A stretch of 64,000 bases of DNA from contig JAFTWQ010000032.1 in the NCBI GenBank assembly GCA_017465225.1, forward strand, positions 1 through 64,000, given 5' to 3'. This DNA comes from Bacteroidales bacterium. GTDB taxonomy: Bacteria > Bacteroidota > Bacteroidia > Bacteroidales > UBA932. A program made the position numbers and the translations under genes. Under the pieces are notes generated by a model that was not told the origin of the DNA, did not search any database, and saw only the letters and a program-made list of their open reading frames with translations. This document shows, piece by piece, positions 50,472 through 60,020 of the stretch. Within the stretch, counting starts at the first letter, position 1, and the number at the start of each line of letters is the position of its first letter.

Positions 50472-51764
50472 CTAGATGAAAATGAATTTCAGGATGAAGA
50501 GGACGGCAAGTATGTACATTGCAGGTGTTATCTTTCTGAACTTGCCGCAGATAAGGTTCATCAGAACGTAAGCGATCATGCCAAGAAGGATACCATTTGA
50601 AATCGAATATGTGAGAGGCATCATGATCACGCATACGAATGCAGGGATCGACTCTGTGAAATCCTCGAACGGAATGTTCCTGATAGGCTCGAGCATCAGG
50701 AGACCTACGAGGACAAGAGCTGGAGCAGTAGCTGCCGCCGGAATCGACAGGAAGAGTGGCGAGAAGAAGAGCGCAATAAGGAAGCAGCAGGCCACAGCAA
50801 ATGCTGTCAGGCCGGAACGTCCGCCCTGCGCCACTCCGGCAGCACTTTCCACATATGTGGTTGTTGTAGATGTTCCGAGCATGGATCCGAATGTAGTGGC
50901 AATGGCATCAGCCATGAAAGCCTGCTTCAGTCTGTATATATTACCTTTCTCGTCTACCATCTTTGCCTTTGTACAGACTCCGACAAGTGTTCCTACCGTA
51001 TCGAACATGTCGATGAAAAGGAAGGTGAAGACGACTACAAGCATGTCAAGAGAGAAAATGTTCTCGAACTCGAACTGGCAGAAGATAGGCTTGATCGATT
51101 CCGGGCTCGAAAGCACGCCCTGGAACTCTGTGACACCCATAGGGATACCTATGATCATTGTCACGAGGATACCGATGAGGATAGCGCCAGGCACATTGCG
51201 CGCATAGAGGAAGCCTGTAATGATGATACCGATGAGGGCGAGAAGTGCCGAGCCAGAAGTGATGTCGCCGAGAGCCACGAGGGTCGCATCGTCAGGTACA
51301 ATCACGCCTGCGCTCTCAAGGCCGATGAATGCGATGAAGAGTCCTATACCGGCTCCGATCGCATGCCTGAGGCTGAGCGGAATGGCATTTACAATCGCCT
51401 CACGCACATTGGTCAGAGTAAGGATAATGAAGATGATTCCTTCGATAAGGACAGCCGTGAGGGCGAACTGCCATGTGTATCCCATGCCCATGCATACGCT
51501 GTATACGAAGAAGGCGTTGAGTCCCATGCCCGGTGCAAGACCGAAAGGGAGCTTTCCCCAGAAAGCCATAGCAAGACATCCGATGATGGCAGCGAGAGCC
51601 GTTGATGTGAAAACCGCTCCGCCGGGCATGCCGTCAAGCTGGCCGAACATCGAAGGGTTCACAGCCAGGATGTATGACATCGTAAGGAATGTCGTTACTC
51701 CAGCGATGATCTCCGTCTTCACCGAAGCCTTGGTCGGGTCGAATCCAAAAAGTTTCTTAAGCAT
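50472..51764 (-). CDS. NCS2-family purine permease, AzgA/PbuG type
   Basis: A 430-residue inner-membrane nucleobase transporter of the NCS2 family (guanine/hypoxanthine or adenine type). Marks: TTFLTMSYILAVNPSMFG, FGLAPGMGLNAFFVYSVCMG, FLFIDMFDTVGTLVGVCTKA, and ESAAGVAQGGRSGLTAFAVA near the substrate site. About 12 hydrophobic segments. The context, with a xanthine permease, xpt and a PurF paralogue, supports a purine-salvage role. Exact substrate unclear. Confidence 0.9.
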   Translation of the reverse strand: MLKKLFGFDPTKASVKTEIIAGVTTFLTMSYILAVNPSMFGQLDGMPGGAVFTSTALAAIIGCLAMAFWGKLPFGLAPGMGLNAFFVYSVCMGMGYTWQFALTAVLIEGIIFIILTLTNVREAIVNAIPLSLRHAIGAGIGLFIAFIGLESAGVIVPDDATLVALGDITSGSALLALIGIIITGFLYARNVPGAILIGILVTMIIGIPMGVTEFQGVLSSPESIKPIFCQFEFENIFSLDMLVVVFTFLFIDMFDTVGTLVGVCTKAKMVDEKGNIYRLKQAFMADAIATTFGSMLGTSTTTTYVESAAGVAQGGRSGLTAFAVACCFLIALFFSPLFLSIPAAATAPALVLVGLLMLEPIRNIPFEDFTESIPAFVCVIMMPLTYSISNGILLGMIAYVLMNLICGKFRKITPAMYILAVLFILKFIFI

Positions 51765-51785
51765 CTCTATAGGTTTTAGTTATTG

Positions 51786-52496
51786 TCAGAAAGTCCATTT
51801 GGCAGCTATTGTAGGCATAGCGTGGAATCCCTTGCCGACGAAGTTGGCCGAAAGCTCAACCTCCGTACCGAGGCTTACATTCACCTTTTCCCATCCCTTG
51901 ATCCTGTTCATGTTTACCCAAAGCTGGGGCTCGGAGATGAAGATGAACTCTGTTCCCTGCCAAGGACGCATTTCACGCCAGAAGTCGAAGAATCCGTTGA
52001 ACGAGAGCCAATGGTTGAAGAAATCCAGGTTCCATACACCTGTGATCTGGAAATTATGCATCTGGCATTCCCCGAAAGTGTCGACCGTGCCCGGAATTGC
52101 CTTGTACATGGCAGAAAGAGACCATGTCTTGCTCCAGTCGGCCGAATGTCCGGAATACGTAAGACCTCCAAGCCATGCATTGTTGAATGATCCTGCTGCG
52201 GTATTCAGTCCGCCGTTGTATTCGAGATGAACGGACATCCAGTCCACCTTGCTCTCCTTCCAGAAGCAAAGCTCGCGGGAGATCTCGAAGTATGCACCTG
52301 TCACCTTTGGATTGTAATCCATGTCCACAAAGAAATAGGTGCTTCCGCCATCGTCCGGACGGAACATCTCGACAGTAGAAGTCAGGACATCACGTCCCAT
52401 GTCATAATGCAGCTGGATATTCTGCCCTTCTGCCTTCATAGGCGTCAGCATCACCGCAATGAGGGTGGTGCATGCAAGAAAAATCAGTTTTTTCAT
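51786..52496 (-). CDS. DUF5020 outer-membrane protein, Tsx-like candidate
   Basis: A 236-residue exported protein (signal MKKLIFLACTTLIAVMLTPM) of the DUF5020 family. IQLHYDMGRDVLTSTVEMFR and FFVDMDYNPKVTGAYFEISR are its hallmarks, and the C terminus (GFHAMPTIAAKWTF) is barrel-like. The family resembles the nucleoside-channel Tsx group in build. Its place 21 nt downstream from the permease gene's start region and among purine genes suggests a nucleoside channel; that is inference. Confidence 0.78.
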   Translation of the reverse strand: MKKLIFLACTTLIAVMLTPMKAEGQNIQLHYDMGRDVLTSTVEMFRPDDGGSTYFFVDMDYNPKVTGAYFEISRELCFWKESKVDWMSVHLEYNGGLNTAAGSFNNAWLGGLTYSGHSADWSKTWSLSAMYKAIPGTVDTFGECQMHNFQITGVWNLDFFNHWLSFNGFFDFWREMRPWQGTEFIFISEPQLWVNMNRIKGWEKVNVSLGTEVELSANFVGKGFHAMPTIAAKWTF

Positions 52497-52575
52497 GATA
52501 TTGAATTTTGTCTGTTATATCCATATGGCCCGAACATTGCACCGGGCTATTTTGAATCATTTAAATTTAGAAAAC

Positions 52576-53658
52576 ATGAAGAAGCTTTTGATAACATTTG
52601 CCGTGACCCTTCTGGGAGGACTCTTTGCATCACATGCAGATGCATGCACAGGCATATCACTTACAGCGCAAGACGGAAGCCAGGTTGTCGCCAGAACAGT
52701 GGAATGGGCTGCAACTCCGATGCAATGCGGCTATGTTGTTGCTCCCCGAGGCCACCAGCACCAGTCATACACACCTACAGGCGAGAACGGTCTCAAGTAC
52801 AGTGCTGCCTACGGATATGTAGGCATATACACCGAATATGAGCCGTTTGTAGTGGAAGGAGTCAATGAATCCGGCCTGTCAGCCGGTCTCTTCTTCTTCC
52901 CTCAATATGGGGAATATGCCCCATACGATTCTGCAGACAACGCCAAGACACTCTGCGACATGCAGTTCGTATCCTGGGTGCTTTCCCAGTTCTCCACCAT
53001 AGACGAGGTCAAGTCAGCCATCAACGACATCACCCTTGTCACTTTGAACCACAAGATAGGCTCTGTCCATTGGAGGATCGCCCAGCCCGACGGTAGGATG
53101 GTCGTCCTGGAAGTGGTTGCAGGAGTCCCGCATTTCTACGAAAACACTCTCGGCGTACTCACAAATGCTCCGGGATTCCCATGGCATATGACAAACCTGA
53201 ACAACTACGTCAACCTGAAGCCGGGTTCAGTATCTGAAAACACACTGAAACCAGACGTCACCCTTCGTCCGCTCGGTCATGGAAGCGGTATGTTAGGGCT
53301 TCCCGGAGACTTCACATCTCCTTCAAGATTTGTCCGCGCCACATTCTACCAGACCACAGCTCCCGTATGGCCTACCGGATTCGAGACCGTGGTACAGGCA
53401 TTCCATATACTTAACAACTTCGATATCCCGATAGGAAGCCAGCATGCAAAGGCCGACATCCCGAAAGGTCTCCCAAGTGCTACACAATTCACATCAGCCA
53501 CCGATCAGACTGCGATGAAGTTCTATTACAGGACAGCCTGGAACAGCAGCATCAGATGTATAGATCTCAAAGCCATTGATTTCACAGCTGTCAGATACCA
53601 GTCGCACCCGTTGGACAAGGTTCAGGAACAACCTGTTGAAATGGTAAGAATCTGTTAA
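52576..53658 (+). CDS. Exported linear amide C-N hydrolase, choloylglycine-hydrolase family (C59)
   Basis: A 360-residue Ntn hydrolase. The start at 52576 begins signal MKKLLITFAVTLLGGLFASH; cleavage before Cys24 (ADA/CTGISL) frees the catalytic N-terminal cysteine. Key residues: Cys24, Arg40 in VARTVEW, Asn in LTNAPGFPW, and Arg in SRFVRATFY. At the position of the typical bile-salt-hydrolase Asp21 there is Glu (ARTVEW), as seen in Gram-negative members. Bile salt hydrolase, penicillin V acylase or N-acyl homoserine lactone acylase activity cannot be told apart by sequence. It sits divergent from the DUF5020 gene. Confidence 0.85.
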   Translation: MKKLLITFAVTLLGGLFASHADACTGISLTAQDGSQVVARTVEWAATPMQCGYVVAPRGHQHQSYTPTGENGLKYSAAYGYVGIYTEYEPFVVEGVNESGLSAGLFFFPQYGEYAPYDSADNAKTLCDMQFVSWVLSQFSTIDEVKSAINDITLVTLNHKIGSVHWRIAQPDGRMVVLEVVAGVPHFYENTLGVLTNAPGFPWHMTNLNNYVNLKPGSVSENTLKPDVTLRPLGHGSGMLGLPGDFTSPSRFVRATFYQTTAPVWPTGFETVVQAFHILNNFDIPIGSQHAKADIPKGLPSATQFTSATDQTAMKFYYRTAWNSSIRCIDLKAIDFTAVRYQSHPLDKVQEQPVEMVRIC

Positions 53659-53683
53659 AAGACTGTACCCCAGACAACAGGTC

Positions 53684-54997
53684 CTATTCCCCCTTGATCC
53701 GGATAACCATATTTGAGATGATAGCCGCGAGGCCTCCTGTAGTGATGCCTGAAGAGAATATGTTCTTCACTGTTTCAGGGAACTGGGTCAGGATTTCAGG
53801 ATAAAGCTCGACTCCGAGTCCCATGCTGAAACTGATTGCAATCACCAGAGTGGCCTTGCGGTCGATCTTCTGGGACGCTATTATCTTCACTCCTGCCGAT
53901 GCTACGGTACCGAACATCAGGAGAGTGGCTCCTCCAAGCACAGGGTCAGGCATGAAGGAGAATATGACACCTACTATAGGGAAGAATCCCAGCAGCACGA
54001 GGAACAAGGCGATGAAGTAACCGACATAGCGGCTTGCGACTCCTGTCAGCTGTATCATACCGTTATTCTGCGCGAATATGGAATTAGGGAAGGAGTTGAG
54101 CATACCTGCCAGAAATGAATTCACGCCGTCTGCAAGAATTCCGCCCTGGGCACGCTTAAGGAACTTCTCTCCCTCAACAGGTTCGCCGGATATAAGCGAA
54201 TTGGCCGTTATGTCTCCGTATGCTTCAATAGCTGTTATCACATACACAAGTGCAAAGGCCAGAATCGCCGAAAAGTTGAATGACACTCCGTATTTGAATG
54301 GGAGCGGAACATTGAAGAGGGAATAATCCGGCATATTGCTGAAATCCACCATTCCGCAGAAGTATGACACGACATAGCCGATGGTTATACCGATAATGAT
54401 CGATCCCATTCGGAGATACCTGTTGGAACTTCTGTTGAAGAGTACTATCAGCACCAATACAAGAGCAGCGATCCCGAGGTTCTGGAAGGAGCCGAAAGTG
54501 CCGTTCTCAAGGGCTGCCGTACCGCCTCCGCAAGAGGTTATTCCCACCTTGATGAGGCTCATGCCGATAAGAGTTACTACAATGCCGGACACCAGAGGTG
54601 TTATGATCTTCATTGCATATTTGAGTATCCTGCTGATGAACACCTCGGCCAGGGCTCCGACCATCGTCGCGCCGAAAATTGCAGGAAGTCCGCCTACGGC
54701 ACCGGCCATTATGATCGGGCTGATGAACGAAAAGCTTGTTCCCTGGACACAGAGAAGTCCGCAGCCTGCCGGGCCGACTTTCCTGCATTGGACGAACGTC
54801 GCTATACCTGACACGAACAGTGACATCGAGACAAGGTAGCTCGTGGTCTGTATGTCAAGTCCAAGCGCGCCGGCGACAATAAGAGGCGGGGTGATGATGG
54901 CCACAAATATGGCCAGAAGATGCTGCAGGGCCGCGAACAGAGTATCTTTCAGAGGCGGTCTTTCTTCCAGACCGTAGATGAGTCCGTTGTCTTCCAT
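53684..54997 (-). CDS. NCS2-family xanthine permease (NAT type)
   Basis: A 437-residue inner-membrane purine transporter. Marks: QHLLAIFVAIITPPLIVAGA, CRKVGPAGCGLLCVQGTSFS, DITANSLISGEPVEGEKFLK, and NSFPNSIFAQNNGMIQLTG for the NAT/NCS2 substrate region. The xpt gene directly upstream (3 nt) in the same direction points to xanthine. Confidence 0.88.
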   Translation of the reverse strand: MEDNGLIYGLEERPPLKDTLFAALQHLLAIFVAIITPPLIVAGALGLDIQTTSYLVSMSLFVSGIATFVQCRKVGPAGCGLLCVQGTSFSFISPIIMAGAVGGLPAIFGATMVGALAEVFISRILKYAMKIITPLVSGIVVTLIGMSLIKVGITSCGGGTAALENGTFGSFQNLGIAALVLVLIVLFNRSSNRYLRMGSIIIGITIGYVVSYFCGMVDFSNMPDYSLFNVPLPFKYGVSFNFSAILAFALVYVITAIEAYGDITANSLISGEPVEGEKFLKRAQGGILADGVNSFLAGMLNSFPNSIFAQNNGMIQLTGVASRYVGYFIALFLVLLGFFPIVGVIFSFMPDPVLGGATLLMFGTVASAGVKIIASQKIDRKATLVIAISFSMGLGVELYPEILTQFPETVKNIFSSGITTGGLAAIISNMVIRIKGE

Positions 54998-55000
54998 GGC

Positions 55001-55567
55001 TTATCTCAACTTAATGGTACAATTGTCAAGACTGTCGATTATCGCCAGGGATTCGACGTGGATTCCGCGGCCTCGAAGTTCATCGCCTCCTGTCTGGAAG
55101 CCTTTTTCAATAAGGAAGCCCATTCCTTCCAACGACGCACCAGCCTGATTTACCAGATCGATGATACCTTTGGCAGCATTGCCGTTGGCCAGGAAGTCAT
55201 CTACGAAAAGAACTTTATCATCCTTGCACAGATAGTCTCCGCTTACACATACGGAATATGAACGTCCCTTGGTGAAAGAGAACACCTCGGTCACCAGCAT
55301 ATTCTCCATTGTGCTGGGCACTTTCTTCTTGGCGAAAAGAACCGGAACGTCAAGAATGGCTCCGACCATGATTGCCGGGGCTATGCCGCTGGCTTCGATA
55401 GTTATCACTTTGTTGATCTGATGACCGGAAAACCTTTTCACAAGCTCCTTGGCCATCTCGCGCATAAGGATCGGATCCATCTGATGATTGATGAAGTTGT
55501 CGACCTTCAATATGCCTCCCGGAAAACATTTTCCGTCGCTCAATATACGTTCTTTCAGTTGCTTCAT
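55001..55567 (-). CDS. xpt: Xanthine phosphoribosyltransferase
   Basis: A 188-residue PRTase converting xanthine and PRPP to XMP. PRPP-binding loop [40 protein letters not shown] and [17 protein letters not shown] are Xpt-type. It pairs with the downstream xanthine permease. No purine riboswitch was found in the 30-nt gap from the upstream gene. Confidence 0.95.
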   Translation of the reverse strand: MKQLKERILSDGKCFPGGILKVDNFINHQMDPILMREMAKELVKRFSGHQINKVITIEASGIAPAIMVGAILDVPVLFAKKKVPSTMENMLVTEVFSFTKGRSYSVCVSGDYLCKDDKVLFVDDFLANGNAAKGIIDLVNQAGASLEGMGFLIEKGFQTGGDELRGRGIHVESLAIIDSLDNCTIKLR

Positions 55568-55597
55568 AGGGGCTTTATTATTACTGTTACTTTCAGG

Positions 55598-57019
55598 CTA
55601 CTCCATATAACTGCTGCAATCCCAGCAATGTGTACACAGGTCGCACTTCGGGAGTCCGATGGCGGCCACAAGGTCTTCCAGACGCTGGAACTTGAGCGAT
55701 GTGAGCTGAAGATGCTTCCTCATTATCTCCACCATCTCCTTGTGCTTCGGACTGTCCGGATCAACATACTGCATACATATCTCGTCCGTGAGATTGTCCG
55801 TGCCTTCCATATCCCTGATCACCCTTCGGGTATAGAGGTCGTATGTACTTCGGGAAGTCGAGAAGTTAAGGAACTTGCAAGGGAAGATCAGCGGAGGGCA
55901 GGCGATCCTCATATGCACCTCCTTGATGCCAGTGTCATGCAATTTCACGATATTGTCCTTCAACTGCGTGCCTCTCACTATCGAGTCATCCATGAAGACC
56001 ACCTTCTGTCCGCGTGTAAGCATCTCGTTAGGCAGCAGCTTCATCTTTGCCACAAGATCCCTCATCTTCTGGTTCTGCGGCATGAAGCTACGGGGCCATG
56101 TCGGGGTATATTTCACGAAAGGCCTCTTATATGGGACGCCCTTTTCATTTGCATAGCCGATGGCATGACCGATTCCCGAATCAGGTATACCTGACGCATA
56201 GTCGATGTCAATGTCGGTATCCCTCCTTGCCATTGCAGCACCGTTTTCATATCGGGCATTCTCGACGTTGACGCCTTCGTACCACGCCGACGGATAGCCG
56301 TAATACACCCACAGGAAGGAACATATCTGCTTGCGGCATCCCGGCGGAGTGACCTCACGGACACCATCCGCACTCATCTGGACGATTTCTCCAGGCCCCA
56401 GGTCTCTGACGTATGAATACCCGAGATTCGTATAGCTCGAACTCTCGCTTGCACACACATAGCCCATGTCATTCTTGCCTATCGAAATCGGAGTCCTTCC
56501 GAACCTGTCGCGGGCTGCATAGATGGCATAGTCCGTCAAGACAAGCATCGAGCAGGAGCCCTTGATCTGGCTCTGCGCATATTCGATGCCTTCCTTGATG
56601 GTATTGCCCATACCGATGAGCATAGCCACAAGCTCGGTTGCGTTGATGTCGGAACTTGAGAGTTCCGCGAAATGCATCCTCTGCTGCAGAAGGCTTTCGG
56701 TCAATTCCTTGATATTGTCTATCCTTGAGACAGTCACCACAGAATAACGTCCAAGATGAGACGTTATCGTTATAGGCTGCGATTCGCTGTCGGAGATCAC
56801 TCCAACACCCATCTTCGACTCTCCGAACCGTGGCAGTTCGTCTTCGAATTTATTCCTGAAATATCCGTTTTCCAACGAATGGATTGAACGGACGAACTTC
56901 GTGCCGTCATAGAAAGCCATGCCGGCACGTTTCGTTCCAAGATGTGAGTGATAGTCCGTACCATAGAATACGTCACTCACGCACTCCTTACGGGAGATAC
57001 ATCCAAAAAAGCCTGACAT
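55598..57019 (-). CDS. PurF paralogue with altered glutaminase site
   Basis: A 473-residue amidophosphoribosyltransferase-like protein. The PRT domain is intact: IPDSGIGHAIGYANEKGVPY, VVFMDDSIVRGTQLKDNI (PRPP loop), ACPPLIFPCKFLNF. The glutaminase part is changed: the N terminus is MSGFFGCISRKEC, so after Met removal Ser stands where PurF needs the catalytic Cys1, and the usual NAQPF and NGN motifs are not found. The C terminus has CDLCTHCWDC, four cysteines spaced CxxCxxCxxC, probably an iron-sulfur or zinc site. Homologous paralogues exist in other Bacteroidetes by my recollection. Function may be ammonia-dependent or unrelated to step one of purine synthesis. Confidence 0.82.
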   Translation of the reverse strand: MSGFFGCISRKECVSDVFYGTDYHSHLGTKRAGMAFYDGTKFVRSIHSLENGYFRNKFEDELPRFGESKMGVGVISDSESQPITITSHLGRYSVVTVSRIDNIKELTESLLQQRMHFAELSSSDINATELVAMLIGMGNTIKEGIEYAQSQIKGSCSMLVLTDYAIYAARDRFGRTPISIGKNDMGYVCASESSSYTNLGYSYVRDLGPGEIVQMSADGVREVTPPGCRKQICSFLWVYYGYPSAWYEGVNVENARYENGAAMARRDTDIDIDYASGIPDSGIGHAIGYANEKGVPYKRPFVKYTPTWPRSFMPQNQKMRDLVAKMKLLPNEMLTRGQKVVFMDDSIVRGTQLKDNIVKLHDTGIKEVHMRIACPPLIFPCKFLNFSTSRSTYDLYTRRVIRDMEGTDNLTDEICMQYVDPDSPKHKEMVEIMRKHLQLTSLKFQRLEDLVAAIGLPKCDLCTHCWDCSSYME

Positions 57020-57030
57020 ATCCGGATGCT

Positions 57031-60003
57031 CTATTCATCCCTTCCGCCAGCATTCAGGAAAAGATCCACAGGGACCTCTACCCTGAACGGTTCATAACAG
57101 TTGCCGTCAAGGTCCTGACATACGACAAAGACCTTGTCAATAACCTCTGTCGTGCTTCCTACTGCATATGGCTGCCTCATCTCTACAGGCTTACCATCAT
57201 TGATATGGATTTCATTATGGACATCCACCTCAACACCATTGACAACAAGCTTGCTCATATGGTTACCGTCACATCCGCACATAGAGTCATGGAATTCCTG
57301 ACTAGCCCAGATGACAACATTTCCGAACAACGGATTGCCGTGCTCATGATGATAGAATTCATAACCGTACGGATATCCTTTCTCTTCCCAAAGGTCGTAG
57401 TCTATAGTTATCTGGCTGTCACGTTTCTTATCAACCATCTGAATTATCTTGACGATCTCCTCTTCCGGTGTAAGGACAAGGGACTCATCCCCGTCATTAA
57501 GATAAGATTCGGTTCCTGCCAACACATAAGCTGTAAATCCGGCCGGAACAGTGATTGTGAATCCGAACTGACCGGACATCTGTCCGGAAGCCGCATAAGT
57601 CTTTTCAGGCAGCCACTCAACTCCAGGAGTCGCTTCCGCCCATTTCGGATCTGACGAATATACGACATTACCTATAGCGACGGCTCTAGGAACAAATCTG
57701 AATTCCGTAGCCTTTGAAAGGCCTCCATCCTTATCCTCGGCCATAGCTACGATAACATGGTCGACATCCATGTCAAGGTCAGTCAATGAAATGGTGCCGT
57801 CAACAATAGGATATCTTTCCATTACTGATGTAATCCTGTACTGGTCGCGGTTGACAAAGATATACTCCTGGGCATTCTCAGCGTTTCCACCAAGATAGTT
57901 CGAGCTCTTCCATGTATTGTCCGATGTCTTGCCGACCCAATAAACGAAGCCCTCCGCTCCTTCAGCTGAAATGTTGAGGACAACATCATGAGGGTCATTC
58001 TTTGCAATTGAGATCTCTACAACCATGTCATTATACTCGATCGAAGTAGTCGCACAATCATACACCAGAACATCTCCATACTTTCCGTCAGGATCGGATG
58101 CCACTGCCATCAGGACATATCTGGTCTCAGGTTTTGTCTTCGCGATCACATCAGTAAGTCTGGTCTGAGCGGATGCAGCCTTTACAGAAAGGCCGTTCTC
58201 GAAGAGATACATTGCCCTGGACTCGTTATCGGTATACTTCTTCGCGTTTGATTCTGTAAGGTAAGAATAGTAGATGGTCTCGGCACCCGGAGCCTCAAGC
58301 TTTACAGCCACATCTATCGCCGTAGCCTTTACATCAGCTGCAGATACTGCCACAGAACTTCCAGCGGAAAGGTTGAGGGTTGAGAACTCGCATACTACGA
58401 CATCCGCTTCAGTATAAGTCTTGCCTTCTTCCGCCACTGCGATCCATGCCACATACTCGGTAGCCTGCTCTGCCTCGACATCATAGAATGAGAATACGGA
58501 ACCTTCGTAAGAAAGAGGAGAATTCTTCTGCTCATAATATCCAGGGATATTCAAGCAATATGCCACATCCTCAAGCATGAAATCAGCCTTAGGGACAAGA
58601 GCTGTATAATAAGCATCAACTCCGTTCAGTTCCATAGAAAGATCAGCATCACGGAAACTCTCGTTTGCGACCTCGAATTTCACTGAAGCGTAATTAAGTT
58701 CTGTGGTCACGATTGTACCTTTCTTAAGATAATAACCGGCATCGGTATCTGTCACATAGTAAAGTGCAGGTATTGCCCAGAAGATATACTTTTCACCAGC
58801 CACAAGTTCAGAACCGGCAATTTCCGAAAGAGGGAGAGACTCGATGTCATAATCAGCGACTCCGTATCCTGCAGGATAGTCGTAAGCAGTAAGAAGTCCC
58901 TCAGCAACAGAGTAGATAGCATCCTCGTCATACTCTGCAGCAGTGCATACACCATATACATATTTCTGGAGGCCGTTGTACATCTTCACGTCAGCATTAC
59001 CAAGAGAAACTCCGAACTCCTTGAAAGGAGAGGTCGAGAGATAAAGCTTTGCAACCGTTGCCTTGCCGCCCTCGAGGACTGCAACCACCTTGAGATCACC
59101 GTCAGCAGCAGCTACTCCGCTCTCTACGAGTTCCTCTGAAGGAGCTGTGATATCGAAATACTTCGCACCCATGAAAACATCCTCGTACTCCTTCACTCTC
59201 CATCCGTCAGGGATCTGAAGCACGTAATCAACCACTCCCCTGGCGTCGAGCTGCACCCTTTCGGTAAGACCGTTAGCCACATAATAGTCGGAAATCATCA
59301 CTGTAGACCAGCCTGAAGGCTTCACGAAGAAGAATCCGCTGGCACCGTCCACGGTCACTGTGAATGACATGCCCTCGCCGAATGTGAATGTCACGGCATA
59401 GATCTCTCCTGTGAGTTCATCTGCAATCAGATCGTAGTCAGAGAAAACGGAATTTCCTGACAACGGATATTCCTTGCCACCGATTACAAGCCAGGTCTCA
59501 CCATCCTTCACGATAACTTCCGGAGTCTCTGTCATCACTGGAACCGGAGCACCGTCCTCATCAAGGAAAAGCTCCTTGCCGCCTTCGTCATTTATGTAAG
59601 CCCAGTAATTGACGCCGTCGCTCAATGTGATGTAAGTCACATATGACTTCATGTTCTTCTCAGGGTATAGAATCAGTTTGGAGCCGTCAGAAAGTGTAAC
59701 GGTTGTGACTCCTGTAGCGGCATCTTTACTCACGGAAGTAATCATGAGCTTTCCGGAAAGCAGTGACCTGAGCGCCTGAATCTCAGTGTTCATGTTCTCC
59801 TGAAGATCATAAATGGTCTCGATGATGCCATCGATCTGATCCTGGAATCCGTCAAGTCTGTCCTTTATGCCATCGATCTCGTCCCTGAGTCCGCTGTCAT
59901 CATAAGGATTTTCAACAATCTGCTCCACCACGGTCTCACAAGAGACGGCAAAAAGCAGCGAGGCCATCATACAGCCTGCAAGAAGTTTTTTAAAAGTTTT
60001 CAT
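57031..60003 (-). CDS. Large surface lipoprotein, DUF4988-type N terminus
   Basis: A 990-residue lipoprotein (MKTFKKLLAGCMMASLLFAVSC, Cys22). After the lipobox comes a coiled-coil-like segment (DEIDGIKDRLDGFQDQIDGI), then the DUF4988 (PL29 N-terminal-like) motif VTTVTLSDGSKLILYPEKNM and NYWAYINDEGGKELFLDEDG. The rest (about 300-850) is a chain of beta-rich modules resembling BACON and fibronectin type III domains; no catalytic motif is recognised. It is likely a surface or extracellular adhesion/glycan-associated protein. It begins 11 nt from the PurF paralogue gene end, but the functions seem unrelated. Transcription follows the S41 peptidase gene. Confidence 0.8.
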   Translation of the reverse strand: MKTFKKLLAGCMMASLLFAVSCETVVEQIVENPYDDSGLRDEIDGIKDRLDGFQDQIDGIIETIYDLQENMNTEIQALRSLLSGKLMITSVSKDAATGVTTVTLSDGSKLILYPEKNMKSYVTYITLSDGVNYWAYINDEGGKELFLDEDGAPVPVMTETPEVIVKDGETWLVIGGKEYPLSGNSVFSDYDLIADELTGEIYAVTFTFGEGMSFTVTVDGASGFFFVKPSGWSTVMISDYYVANGLTERVQLDARGVVDYVLQIPDGWRVKEYEDVFMGAKYFDITAPSEELVESGVAAADGDLKVVAVLEGGKATVAKLYLSTSPFKEFGVSLGNADVKMYNGLQKYVYGVCTAAEYDEDAIYSVAEGLLTAYDYPAGYGVADYDIESLPLSEIAGSELVAGEKYIFWAIPALYYVTDTDAGYYLKKGTIVTTELNYASVKFEVANESFRDADLSMELNGVDAYYTALVPKADFMLEDVAYCLNIPGYYEQKNSPLSYEGSVFSFYDVEAEQATEYVAWIAVAEEGKTYTEADVVVCEFSTLNLSAGSSVAVSAADVKATAIDVAVKLEAPGAETIYYSYLTESNAKKYTDNESRAMYLFENGLSVKAASAQTRLTDVIAKTKPETRYVLMAVASDPDGKYGDVLVYDCATTSIEYNDMVVEISIAKNDPHDVVLNISAEGAEGFVYWVGKTSDNTWKSSNYLGGNAENAQEYIFVNRDQYRITSVMERYPIVDGTISLTDLDMDVDHVIVAMAEDKDGGLSKATEFRFVPRAVAIGNVVYSSDPKWAEATPGVEWLPEKTYAASGQMSGQFGFTITVPAGFTAYVLAGTESYLNDGDESLVLTPEEEIVKIIQMVDKKRDSQITIDYDLWEEKGYPYGYEFYHHEHGNPLFGNVVIWASQEFHDSMCGCDGNHMSKLVVNGVEVDVHNEIHINDGKPVEMRQPYAVGSTTEVIDKVFVVCQDLDGNCYEPFRVEVPVDLFLNAGGRDE

Positions 60004-60020
60004 AATTTTTATATTTGATT

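Noticed and set aside
55568..55597. Purine riboswitch before xpt
   Set aside because: The gap is only 30 nt, too short for the aptamer, and no conserved core is visible.
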